DNA of 62,000 nt from Branchiostoma floridae (lineage: Eukaryota; Chordata; Leptocardii; Amphioxiformes; Branchiostomatidae): the NCBI RefSeq assembly GCF_000003815.2, contig NC_049983.1:18243231-18305230 (forward strand), read 5' to 3'. Under the pieces are notes generated by a model. That model saw only the letters and a list, made by a program, of their open reading frames with translations. It did no database searches and was not told the DNA's origin. A program made the position numbers and the translations under genes. Position 1 is the stretch's first letter. Every line of letters begins with the position of its first letter. Positions 45,681 to 56,700 of the stretch are shown piece by piece.

Positions 45681-48610
45681 TACACAGAGAGATGGTTGCA
45701 CCCGTAGCACTGAAAATGCACCATTTTTCAAATGCCAATTCTGTCTCTGTGTTATTGCAGGGGCAAGTACTTCAGAGGAAAGAGAATCAACAACGAATAT
45801 GAGATCAGAGTTGAACAGGCGGATTTTTCGGAGATCAACTTGGCAGCGTACTCTGACACCGGCACCATGATCGACATGCAGATCAACCGGCAAGGAACCA
45901 AAGTCGTACGGTAGGTACTATTTATTCATTTGCATCAAGCCCATGGCCCATTAGAACAGACACAGTACAATTAAAGATTAAGAACTACATTGAGAAAGTC
46001 ATATTTACATAATGACGCCAAAAATACTATGGCGGAAACCATTTGAGTGCACGAACAGGTGGATAACTTCATTATCTGAAGACAACAGACATCAAAACAT
46101 ATCCGTCCGATACTTAACAAACAACTTGTACTTTCATGCCAGCAAAAAAGAGCACTATGGTATGCCACTCGAACTCAAACCTTCTGGATTCTTTTGTTTA
46201 TAGAGAGTTTTCACTGACGTGATCATCACGTAAGTACATTGTCCGCCATATTGGATGGTTAAACCAAGATGCTACCTGGTAAATTTGTGTGAAAACACAT
46301 GCAGATTTCTTAAAACGAACCGACTCGGTGGCATTACATGCAATGAAAGATAAAAGTGCAGGATTCTTGGTATGCATCTATACCTCGAAGTGCCTGTACG
46401 ATTTAGTATTACGCAGGCTACTCAAATAGAGAGCAATTCCAATTTGCAATGCTTTGGCCAGCACACAAAAAGTGGGCAAATTTACTACCGGCTCAACCCA
46501 TGAATGGCCTCAGGATATTAGCTTATTGTGGCTTGAAGGAATACCGGCAAGCTTGCGTTCAAATTATGGTTTCTCGCAAACCATGGTTAAAGACCAAAGC
46601 ATTTCTCTGTCGACAAAACCAATTAACGACAGCCTGAGAGGGCCGTCTTCCATTGATTTTCCCAGGGGCTGGATATGGGATTGAATGATGATCTATTAGA
46701 AGAATGTGTGTTCCTTCAGAAATCAATACTTGTTCCGATTGGATCTTTTCAGAAGCCTGGCCCTGTTTTAGATAAGCCTGTGTGATCGTAGCATGTGACC
46801 TGTAACGTGCTTATTACGGGGCAATTTTTACACGGCACTGTAAACGGTAGATAAGGGTTGTTTCAAGGCAAGGTCTTTGAGTACAGCCCGAAGCAAAGTT
46901 TATTTCTGGGCTGAAAATATGTATCCTCAAAGTACATTTAGTAATGCATTATCCATGGAGGGTTTAGGCCTGTATGAAACATTTAACTCAATCCCATAAG
47001 TAAAAAAAAAACGATTAGAAACAGCTTAGAGAAGAAGTAAAAACATAGGAGATAATACTGAGGGCCATCATGTGACCAAAATGTTTTTGTATGGTTATGA
47101 TACAGCGCGCCGTAAGTCTGTCTCAGCAATTACAGTGACTGCCTTTCTATTAGAATTGATTGGGATTTTGATTACATTAACTTTTTGTAAATGGTAAATG
47201 ATTACAATTATGTCTACAACTAGGATTTGTAAGTCATTCCAGGCTTTGAACCGAAGTCTACAAGAATACCAAATTCCTAACCAACAAACTATGCGACAAA
47301 TACAATTATGTCTTGTTGTTACAATTAAATGAATGGTAACGTAAAGCATGGTTTGGTGTGCATGTTTTGTATAAATAATTCTAGTCAGTTTCACGAATAA
47401 TATTATACAGTAACAAGTTATACAAGTTAACTGGCTCCTGTTGTAGTCTATGAAGGGGATCTATTTCTTATTGGTGTGATAAAATAAATTCCCCAGGTGA
47501 GGCTCGAACTCACAACCTCCGCATGGCTCATGAGCACCAGATACTGCTTATAAGTACGGCGCGCTAACCGATTGCGCCACTGGGGACGTGATGGATGCAG
47601 GTGGCTAAAGCTGTAATCATGTAACGAGGTCATGAAAGGAAAGGGAAGCCAGACGAGAAAATTTTAAGAGACTTTATACATTTTCTGCTTAACGATGTAG
47701 TCGATACATGTATCGTACTTTTTTATTACAATTTAGTATTATAGTATACTGAAGTTACCGAGGATTTCAGAATAAAGCATAAAACTGGANNNNNNNNNNN
47801 NNNNNNNNNNNNNNNNNNNNNNNNNNNNNNNNNNNNNNNNNNNNNNNNNNNNNNNNNNNNNNNNNNNNNNNNNNNNNNNNNNNNNNNNNTTAATCATGTT
47901 CTTGTTACCGGAGACGGAGAGTTAATGACACCAGGGAAATATCCCGCATGTACAGACCTTCTAACGCGTACGTTCCTCTTCGATCTGTTTGTTATTTATT
48001 CTCATTGCTTGTTTTTTGTAGGTCCTTCCGGCCGGATTTCGTGTTGGTGCGACAACACTGCCGCGGTTTGGACGCTAACCAAGACTACAGGTCCGTTATA
48101 CTCGGGCTCAGATGGGGCGCAATACCCAGTGTCAACACACTACTGTCTATCTACAACTTCATGGAGAAACCTTGGGTGGTGAGTGTCTTTGGTTAGTGTT
48201 CATTGCTCAGCACGGTGTTTGCGCTAGCGTGACTATGACCGCCTTGCTGATTGGTTAACCCTGGTGATTTGAATATATCATCGGGGTCACGTAATTTTGG
48301 CATGAAAACACATGGAGATTGATAAAGTTGACTCGTTTTAGCCCCCTTGTACAAACAATTACTCCTTTATGCTTCACGCTAGTCCATCCAGAATTGTCAT
48401 TGCATCATTGGTCCTTTGTCTCATTTCCTCTTGCGTTATCTTGTTAGACCGCTAGGGGCGCAAGTGAATGTCTAACCACGACCACAACTGATTTCTCCAT
48501 CTTCCTCTCTCTCTCCTCAGTACGCCCATCTCTTGCAAATAAGGAAGAGGATTGGCAAGGAGAAGTTCCCGTTGATAGACAGGGCGTACTACCCGAACCA
48601 CAAGGAAATG
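43038..48610 (+). CDS. SYN: Synapsin, 5' part (domain A to first part of domain C), 4 coding exons
   Basis: Synapsins coat synaptic vesicles and tether them to actin; phosphorylation of domain A releases them. Exons 43038-43285, 45761-45910, 48022-48178 and 48521-48610 join in phase to 215 codons. Domain A is MNYLRRRFSDTNIAANLPNG, with the conserved PKA/CaMKI site RRFS (Ser9). A short Pro/Ala/Gly-rich linker follows (about residues 30-70), then domain C from LLVIDDQHTDW through KYFRGKRI, INRQGTKVVRSFRPDFVLVR, SIYNFMEKPWV and EKFPLI...YYPNHKEM. The ATG at 43038 is fixed by domain A. The ATP-binding C-terminal half of domain C and domain E are outside the window. Exon boundaries match those known in vertebrate synapsins in position within domain C, as far as I recall. 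Symbol denotes the family, since non-vertebrate chordates have one gene. Confidence 0.96.
44241..45106. mobile_element. Inverted-repeat element (MITE-like), copy 1, 0.87 kb
   Basis: Termini TGATTTGATTATATGGATGA (then CATCC) at 44252 and its reverse complement ending about 45091 are exact over 25 bp. Similarity continues outward through TTAGGCCA / TGGCCTTA, for about 38 bp in total. Related at both ends to the 0.3-kb copy at 16.5 kb. No transposase frame; frames inside are chance. Confidence 0.8.
45595..45679. repeat. (GT)n microsatellite in synapsin intron 1
   Basis: About 40 GT units, ending about 80 bp before the exon 2 acceptor. Alternating purine-pyrimidine DNA of this length can adopt Z-form. 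Confidence 0.98.
45761..45910 (+). CDS. SYN: Synapsin exon 2
   Basis: 150 nt between TTATTGCAG and the donor CG/GTAGGT. Encodes GKYFRGKRINNEYEIRVEQA, then DFSEINL and IDMQINRQGTKVV of domain C. A long (GT)n microsatellite ends only about 80 bp upstream of its acceptor. Confidence 0.96.
46208..46288 (-). repeat. YY1/E-box dispersed repeat, copy E (inverted)
   Basis: Minus-strand TTGGTTTAACCATCCAATAT then GGCGGACAATGTACTTACGT and GATCACGTCAGTG. Preceded by GCATGTGTTTT, which copies B and C also have in related form. Confidence 0.7.
47489..47586 (-). tRNA. tRNA-Ile (anticodon UAU), with intron
   Basis: On the minus strand the acceptor arm TCCCCAG pairs perfectly with CTGGGGA, with discriminator A. 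The D arm TGGCGCAATCGGTTAGCGC and T arm AGGTTGTGAGTTCGAGCCTC (with B box GTTCGAGCC) are canonical. The anticodon stem CCGTA/TGCGG flanks the loop CTTATAA with anticodon TAT, interrupted after the anticodon loop by an intron of about 24 nt (GCAGTATCTGGTGCTCATGA...). tRNA-Ile(UAU) genes are characteristically intron-containing in animals. A conventional CCA is not encoded. It lies antisense in synapsin intron 2. Likely functional. Confidence 0.95.
47790..47889. other. Assembly gap (100 N)
   Basis: A run of 100 N in synapsin intron 2, about 130 bp before exon 3. Confidence 0.99.
48022..48178 (+). CDS. SYN: Synapsin exon 3
   Basis: 157 nt, acceptor TTTTTTGTAG, donor GTG/GTGAGT. Encodes SFRPDFVLVRQHCRGLDANQ, then IPSVNTLLSIYNFMEKPWV. 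The typical vertebrate LIRQHAFGM is LVRQHCRGL here. Confidence 0.96.
48215..48274 (-). repeat. YY1/E-box dispersed repeat, divergent copy F
   Basis: Minus-strand TTCAAATCACCAGGGTTAAC, CAATCAGCAAGGCGGTCATA and GTCACGCTAGCGC in the same block order as copies B-E, with the YY1 and E-box cores mutated. Lies just after synapsin exon 3. Confidence 0.45.
48521..48610 (+). CDS. SYN: Synapsin exon 4
   Basis: 30 codons between CTCCTCAG and ATG/GTATGT. Encodes YAHLLQIRKRIGKEKFPLID, then RAYYPNHKEM. The next expected exon (starting L-x-x-P-x-FPVVVKIGHAH in relatives) is not found before the right edge, so the following intron exceeds 13 kb and contains the whole visible TIMP gene. Confidence 0.95.
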
Positions 48611-50541
48611 GTATGTGTGAGTACCACCCCATTCCATAGGTGTCACTGTCGAGTACAGTGAGCTGCTCCGCTGCGCATCTGTCCATGTTTCTGATTGTTT
48701 CCTAGAGTGAAGTCTTCTGCATTGTCGCTAGTGATAATAGAGGTGGAAGCGTTTTCACAGGGCGCTATTTTGTATTTGTCGCCTTAAACGTAGCTGCCCC
48801 GAGATCTGGGGTAATCTTAGGGAAGAGTCCTGTCAGCTAGTCTTGGTTTGGATCGCCGCGGTTGCTTGTTGCTGACAGACGTCAGGGTCATACGTACATC
48901 ACAGTTGGCTTTCCCTGCAGCTTTTTAATTTCTATTGGGCTGGTCATATTTCTCGCACGATATGTTGAAACCACGTACGAGTTTGATTATTCACAAATCC
49001 AACGAATGTGAATACCAGTTCACCTACTTTGAATGTGTGTCATCGTGGTATTCAGTCCAACATATAGGCTCAACTGGACTACATACATTCTTGGTGCATT
49101 TAATTATCCCTGCCTTGTTGAGCTTAGGGATCTAAGTCTTGATCTGTTCATGCCGTGAAGTTATGGATATTGAGGACAAGCATAGAAGAGGCTTTTCTTG
49201 GTCATGGAATCCGCTGTAGCCTGTTGGGATTTTCAAAGATTGTACTACTAACCTCGTCGCATCTACCTACGCGAATTCCACAACAACCATATCTTGGGCC
49301 TAGGTTACGTTTGCTAACGTTTGTAAACGGACTTTCGGTTTAAAATTTAACGTTGCCATAATAACATCAGAACACACACGCGGTAGCCATGCAGCTGTAA
49401 TACCCGCCCGTGACCTCTGTCGTGAAGGTCAGGGAAAAGGGGTCAAGGTGACGGACCTATCAGCGGGCAGATCCGGAGCGGATTTTGCAGAAGCTCCGTC
49501 ACAGCTGCCGGGTCTTAACAAGTACTTACCGGGATACAGGCTTTGTAGTGCTGATGACATTTCCACAGAGTCAAGGTTAGCGTGTCCTAATTAACTCTGA
49601 TAAGGATGTAGTTCTTTCACTGAATCAGCTGTTGCTCCCATTTCTCCTGTGTTTGCATTTTAAGTTTGGTCAATATCATACATTAAGGACATGGTGATTC
49701 ACTATTTGAGGTTGCTTATTTGATATCGTTAATATGATTAGATTATATCAGCTCTGACCCTTGGCCTCCCCTATAGATGATCGCAGCCTTCCTCAATTAC
49801 AGCATTTAATTGGCACAAAGATGTAGTAATCTCATTACAAGTGTTGTCATTTAAACGTTCTTTGACATGGTCAATGTTATAGAAAGGAATCATCCTCCCC
49901 ATTCCTTTATGACGCTTGTTGTATTTTGATATCTTTAAAATGTTTATAAATTTAAGCAAGCACAGTTATCTTATCACGTGGGGCTCCTGCTGAAATCGCA
50001 ATGTTTCAGGATGCCTTACTGCTTTGTTTCAAGATGATTCTTCAACAATATAAGGTAGAAAAGCAGAATAAATACACACACTAGACCAAGGGGTTAGAAA
50101 CATAAAAATAAGTTTTATTACTCTCGTTATTTAGAAAAAAGTCAACGTCTACCCTTGAGCGTATTTTACAGAGTTTCGCTGCTTACAGTAAGCATTCTTC
50201 TAAGAGAAAAGCCATTCATCGTAGGTGGGTAGTCTTCACAAATTAACTCGCTTTCTACGGAACTGTTATACTGTATTGCTGTGTATCACATAGCCTAGGT
50301 ATTAGCATCGAGTGCCACTCGGCACAGTACAATACAATAATATTTACAAAAGGTACAGCGTTTCTGTAACCATGAGAGTCAATACTGCAAGTCCGTGTAA
50401 CATCCGATACAAAACATTTCGTCCCCAATTATTTGTGACACGTGTTAATAGTGTTCTCCCTCTGTGGAATATAATATGACCGAGATCGTTTGCCCATTAT
50501 GGGCAACTGAGTTGAGAAAGTTCAAAGTTCAGTTGGTTGCA
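48611..50541. other. Synapsin intron 4, part before TIMP
   Basis: Intronic DNA downstream of synapsin exon 4 and 3' of TIMP. No exon or repeat that I can name; it presumably includes the TIMP 3' UTR on the minus strand. Confidence 0.6.
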
Positions 50542-50769
50542 TCATGGGAAGAGATGCTCAGGGAATTCTGGGAACGAGGTGGGGAAATCTTCGTCTTCCA
50601 GCTCGGGGAGTCCCTCCTCCGGGTGTTGTGAGAAGGGGTCCTCCTCGTCTGGGTCGCTGTCGGGATATCCCTCCGCCGGCTCGTGGAAGCCTTCCCGCGC
50701 CACGGGGAACGCTCTGTCCTCGCATTTCCTGAGAGATGGCGGGTGGAACCACTCGCAGCTGCCGTGGCG
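50542..50769 (-). CDS. TIMP: TIMP terminal exon with acidic proline-rich tail
   Basis: 76 codons including TGA at 50542-50544, acceptor GAGCAG. Encodes RHGSCEWFHPPSLRKCEDRA followed by a tail with repeated acidic/Pro/Phe blocks (YPDSDPDEEDPF, EEGLPELEDEDFP, SFPEFPEHLFP). Longer than the tails of vertebrate TIMPs. The DNA is CpG-rich. Confidence 0.9.
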   Translation of the reverse strand, partial: RHGSCEWFHPPSLRKCEDRAFPVAREGFHEPAEGYPDSDPDEEDPFSQHPEEGLPELEDEDFPTSFPEFPEHLFP

Positions 50770-53700
50770 CTGCTCAAAAATGGAGGAAAGAAATCGTCAT
50801 TTCTAAACAAGAAACTGGACTTTGTGAGGTGAGGTGAAACGAGAAACTAATGTCCAGAAGATAATGCTCTTTGAACGAAACTACTTCTCGCTTGCAAAGT
50901 ACACAGGTATGATGAAATGTACAGCGTCGTCATTTGCTAAACCTTGCTCCCATCGTACCTTGCGTATGCAGGCGGAGTGCACCGTGTGGCAGTCGTAGGG
51001 CCACCCGTCCAACAGGCCCTTCCACACGCACGTCTTCGGGCTGGTCTCGTCACAGCCGTAGCCGCCGAAGAAACATGTCTGGATCTTTGAATGGATAGGA
51101 ATTGCATTCATAAATGAAATATAAACATGTTTTACGTTTTTAAAAACATTGGAAACAGAAGCAAACTGTCTTTATTGCAAAAGGTTGTCCTTTTCTTTCT
51201 AAAGTTTTCAAATTGAAGGTATTTTACCAATCTCCGTATTGCACTTCAAAAAGTCACTGAGATATTTAGATAAACTGGTTTTGCAGGGAGTGTTGAATGA
51301 TTTCATAGATGTACATCCAAGAAGGTCTACTTTGACTATCGAAATACTTGAATGTGCAATACGTGCTGTAGGTAAACATTAAGTATAAACAGAAGAAGAC
51401 AGGACACGTGTGTGCTTACCGAGCAGTGGTCGCAGTGCTTGCCGTACATGTACTTCAGGCCCCTGCGCTGTTTGACGGTGACCTGTGACCACTCCACGTT
51501 CCACCCGCACGCACCGACCTGAAATCTGCCCTCATGAACATGTCCTGTACAGGAAAACATCAACAACATAGTCTTAAATTTTCATCCTAAACGATCGCAA
51601 AACATCGCGTTCTACATCGTCCATACTACAGTGTTTCAAACATTTTATTTTCAATTTCGGGGACTTGATTTTATTCAGGCGGGTCTTATAATCCCGCCCA
51701 CTTCCACCAAAAAGTAGAAATGCAAAATATAAAAGCACATAACAAGTACTTCACGGACATGCAAACACTTCTCTCAATGGTCTAACTGCTAATTCTAATA
51801 CGGGACCCTCCAATCTCTAGCGGTAGGTCTCGCGAGACTGTAATCTTGCCGCGCGCGCGCGTGATTTGACAGTCGGACGGTAACAGCCTTTAGCAGCCCA
51901 GCGGCTAACAATGGCTTCTCCCAGCATCGACTCGATCGAGTCAACTTCAGAGATTCGTTGTGCTATTATTTGGCAACATCCGCCGGTAAGTCGGCATGCC
52001 ATGAGCAGATAATATTGTTGTGAACCTATGGACTCGATATCGTGCTGTAAATTTGCAAATTTCTGGTCATTTTCCACAATTTTTGACGGGCGGTTTATGC
52101 TTGCTTGTTTTGAGAAAAACGTGCATATAGGCGCGTCACCTTACTTGTAGTTACTCGGATAAGTTTGGCTCAAGCCGTAAAAATATCCCACAAAAGCTTA
52201 CAAGTACCATTATTGGATCCTTGTAGATCCAAACTCGTAAGATTGCGATTTTGACCGTAAATTAGTCGATGGCAACATATCGGCCTTTGGGAGTTAACGC
52301 GTACGTGAGTTGGGGAGGGGGTCGTGTTTCCGTGTATATGTGTTCGTTTTGATCAAGACGGAGTCACTTTTCCGACTATGTCTATGATTTCAGTTTTCGA
52401 CGGATGAAACTCCACAAAAACGGGAACATATCGATGTAGGGTCCTTCTGGGTAGAAATCTAGCATGGTTTCGGCGGCTTTGTGGGCAACTTTTTATTGGT
52501 TAACTTCATACGTGATGAGTGGGTGTGTCTGCAAATGTATAACGTTTGGCAACTCATGCTTTTGAGAAATGATAATTACATGTATATATCATTAGTGTTT
52601 TTTCCAAATGATAGACAAGTTCTCACAGCATTTACAGTATTGACGAAAATAAGCATCCGATAAGTAATACTTTTGGGAAATGGTAATGTTTCATACACAT
52701 AATCATTCAAATGTACATTGTATTAAAATGTGAACTTTCAACATCTCTGACTGTTTTTGCGTGGCATAATTTTTGCAACAAATGAGACATCGTCCTACTC
52801 AGAGCTAAGACGGGTAAGGTGTCCACTTCCCTGTGCTATACATAGTAGTCCACTGTATTCTGCTGATGCAGTGGTCTGGACACTCTGCATCAACAATCAG
52901 TCTTTCTTCATACATACCATAGAGTTTTTTACCTCCTTTGGCTCTTTGAGTGAACAGCTCCGGTTGTATGGCTGTTTTGTGAAAGTGGTCAAGCTTTGGG
53001 ATATTCTTCTTCTGCCATTCTGAGTCTACTTTAATTCGTTCGAAGAATAAATTTTCCCTGCCAAAGTAGACAACGAAGTCCGCCCAATTTAAGTTACAGC
53101 AATAGACATTCCCTTGCACTTGGTGGTTGTACCTGTGTGACGTCTTGAGTGCTGCACTGCTGTCTACCTTTGATAAGAAAAATGTCTTATTCTGGACTGC
53201 CTATTTTAGCGTGAGTCCTTTCTTTGAATGGGGACACAATGAATACACGAATGCGTTACTGGAAATACATGCAGTAGATGTACACATTTCCCGTTAAAAA
53301 GTATTAAAAACGCACATTTCTAATTTCATGTTCATGGTGAAATTATCCCTTCCGAGCTGTCTTTTTACCAGACAATCCCAGTGCTTAAGTAACGTGTTAT
53401 CATCAAGTACATTTGGGGGGATCTTGAAAAATATGATGCATGTTGGCACTTTCTCTTCATTGACACACTTGGACTGACGGCTATTGCATCCATATGATTT
53501 GCAGTATTTCCCTTCTGATGTGAATTTCGATCGCGACGCGTTGATCTGCAAAAGATCTAGAACAGCAAATGCCAAACGTTATACATTTGCAGACACACCC
53601 ACTCATTATATATTACGTTAACCGAAAAAGTCGGCCACAAAGCCGCCGAAACCATGATAGATTTCTACCCAGAAGGACCCTACATCGATATGTTCACGTT

Positions 53701-56700
53701 TTTGTGGAGTTTCATCCGTCGAAAACTGAAATCATAGTCGGAAAAGTGACTCCGCCTTGATCAAAACGAACACATATACACGGAAACACGCCCCCCTCCC
53801 CAACCGGTCACGTACGCGTTAACTCCCAAAGGCCGATATGTTACCATCGACTAATATACGGTCAAAATCGCCGAAAGTCTTACGAGTTTGGATCTACAAT
53901 GATCCAATAATGGTACTTGTACGCTTTTGTGGGATATTTTTACGGCTTGAGCCAAACTTATCCGAGTAACTACAAGTAAGGCGACGCGCCTATATGCACG
54001 TTTTTCTCACGACAAGCAAGCATAAACCGCCCGTCAAAAATTGTGAAAATGACCAGAAATTTGCAAATTTACAGCACGATATCGAGTCCATAGGTTCACA
54101 ACAATATTATCTGCTCATGGCATGCCGATTTACCGGCGGATGTGGCCAAATAATAGCACAACGAATCTCTGAAGTTGACTCGATCGAGTCGATGCTGGGA
54201 GAAGCCATTGTTAGCCGCTGGGCTGCTGAAGGCTGTTACCGTCCGACTGTCAAATCACGCGCGCGCGCGGCAAGATTACAGTCTCGCGAGACCTACCGCT
54301 AGAGATTGGAGGGTCCCGTATTGTCATTCTACCATTGGTCTCATTGCTTATTGCGATGAACAGTCAGGATTGGTCTATGGTGCCCATAGTTTATCAATCG
54401 TGCGTTCTCGTCCGCTATTGGTCGATAGGCCTCAATTCCAAATCATAACTTATTTAGGCCGTGCATCCACACCGCGCTCGATGAATGACCTCTGTTAGTA
54501 TTCGATGTTCCAAGCAAACCTGGCCTTGAAAGTTGTTTATCTAGACACCCGTGTTGCTAAGGGACTCGGATATCATCTTGGCGATCTTCCGAATACTTTC
54601 TAAATCAGCAAATAGCAGCTTATCTTCTCCCGAGACCCACAAAGGTCATAGGTGCAGGATACGGGGCACTATATTACTGTAGCGGAACGGGTTCCTTGTT
54701 TTCGAACGGGTCTTACTTATTGTTAGGTAAACAACTACATAGCAAACGCTATATAAGATCATATAATCGCTGCGTTCTTATGTTCAAACAATATTCATAA
54801 AGGGAACTAAGATGATTGTCACCGCGATTGGCAATCGCAGGACAGACAGCGAACCTATCTGATAAGTGAAAACAAGCAGAAACAAACAATAGATCATCCC
54901 TTAAATCAGATGTTTTTGTCTGCCCCGAGTATGACTGTGTACACTGTATCACAGCCAGTGATTTTCTAGTGAGGACCAATCAAATCGCTACATGCAGGTC
55001 AGCGAAAATTAGCCAATAACGGCCGTGTTGTGGACTCCTTCCTGTCCTTCTGAACAAACCGAGTTTTTAGGCCCTGATTACTTTACAACAAAACTACTCC
55101 ATATATGAAAGTCGAATGTCAACCTTTTTATGGACGGGATTTATGGACTTTTGACAGGGACTTCCCGTTAACAGAGAGATTTATAGCGTTACATAAAACT
55201 CGGGTCGATGGTAGGACAATGACCCATAACTGGAAACATTCCAGAGTGGGCATGAACAGTCATGACACAAGATCCCGAACATGTGTAAAACATCCCGGTT
55301 CTCTGGATCTAAAATCCGGGTCAGGAAAGACAGCTGCCACCAGCAAATGGACAACTCAGTTGTCCAGTTGAGATGACCAACATGCTTGGAGACAGAAGAA
55401 GAAAGGGTATGGATACATGTGGCTGACAGGATCTAGACATCCCTTTTCCGGCTGACCACTGGACCTGTTGGTCTTAATTCTTCTCCAAGTCAGCCTGTTT
55501 GTTTGACCTGTTTCAGCCATTGCCTCCTGTGAATGACCTGAACATCACCGACAAAAGTGCCGTCGCGATACACAATCCGAAAACGATACTGCAAACCAAT
55601 TTCTTTGATACTTTTATCCAAAATTCTGGCCAGTGTAGCGGGGTGTAATCTTACTAAGGATTGTCGCTTTAAAAGGCAACAACAGCAGTGAAGAAGAGAT
55701 GAACGGAAGGGACAAACACGCGACTCTGTCGCCGCATAGATTGAAGTTAAAGTGCTGGAACGACCTGTCCAAGATGGCGGCTGTCATGTGACTCGAGTCA
55801 AACGCCATGCATGTATTTATATTGATTGCACGTTCATCAGGCCAGCGAGCCGTCACGTTAGCATCTGCCCCAAAATCTAACGGTAAAAAACGACCTTGTT
55901 GTTTCCTCTAACGACACAGCAAATATTTCTGACGTGCGTGCAAACTGCCCATTTATTCTTTGTTGTTGACATGAGAACTGAAACAAATCGTTAACGTGAT
56001 GTCAAACCACTGATTTCGTACATTCTGTAAAATACATTACGGGTTCAGCACGACTCTTCTTAATCGTGCGAACATATTGGCCACATGCCAGTAATGGCGT
56101 CTAAATAGCCAAAGTCTCAAAGTTCCCAAGATGAAAACGTCTGAATTTGAACATATGAAATATTGATCAGGAAATTAATCCACTTCTCAGTTCTGGATCT
56201 TGGATTATAATTGCTTTCTAATGTGGTCTAAAATCGATAGTTCTTATCATATAAGTGCGGTTTGGCCTACATTCTTTTTCTCATTGCATAGAAAACAATC
56301 ATCATTGGCCCCTGCAAAGTACTGACAAAGTGACTGGGAAGATTGGGGTAGTAAAAGGACACTGAGAGTGGAGTTCATTGGATACACGTAGGTACTCGTT
56401 ATTGCATTTATGTGACACATCTAGGACCGAATCTTTTTCTTAATTTGAAAAAAAAAATTATTAAAACAGACCGAATATTAGCTAGGAAGTTGGCAAATAT
56501 TAGAGGACACTCAGTAGGCCACTTCAGGAGTGACCCGTCTTTCCCAGTGCATAGTTCACATTCCGTTGCTTTGTCTAATGAGTGTGTATGCTGCGCGTAT
56601 ATAGGGGTTGGGCGGAGCTGTTTTCTGCCCGTAATGTTAGAGGTCATGCTGCAGCGCCAACATGGCGAGGGCCCTCGGTATTTCCCACACACTTGTGACG

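Larger units (their letters stand above)
43286..45760. other. Synapsin intron 1
   Basis: Non-coding. Dominated by an 866-bp inverted-repeat element (44.24-45.11 kb) and a (GT)n tract near the acceptor. Confidence 0.8.
45911..48021. other. Synapsin intron 2
   Basis: Contains a reverse copy of the YY1/E-box repeat, an antisense tRNA-Ile gene and a 100-N gap; otherwise no signal. Confidence 0.8.
51797..54322 (-). mobile_element. 2.5-kb DNA transposon with ~750-bp terminal inverted repeats, THAP-like and YqaJ-like coding fragments
   Basis: The arms 51798-52550 and 53571-54322 are reverse complements with only a few differences per hundred bases by eye. Termini read AATACGGGACCCTCCAATCT on the inward direction at both ends. 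The 1.0-kb centre (52551-53570) encodes, on the minus strand, a THAP-type zinc finger fragment and a YqaJ-type nuclease fragment. Flanks CTAATTCT and GTCATTCT match at 6 of 8 positions, compatible with an old 8-bp target duplication, though this is weak. Inserted in a TIMP intron, itself inside synapsin. The coding parts are interrupted, so this copy is probably an internally deleted, non-autonomous derivative. The superfamily is not fixed; THAP plus an 8-bp duplication would recall P elements, but such long arms would be unusual for them. Confidence 0.85.
53571..54322 (-). repeat. Right terminal inverted repeat (~752 bp)
   Basis: Mirror of the left arm, with TCTCGCGAGA at 54282-54291. This arm is the one correctly oriented to drive the THAP/YqaJ coding strand. 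Confidence 0.93.

Noticed and set aside
45377-45893. Frames encoding TH or VC repeats around 45.6 kb
   Set aside because: Translation of the (GT)n microsatellite in synapsin intron 1.
53994-54302. A 102-codon plus frame in the right transposon arm (and its 86-codon minus mirror at 51817-52077)
   Set aside because: Although duplicated by symmetry, it reads outward, antisense to the spliced ATG exon. Its conservation is explained by the arms being copies of each other.
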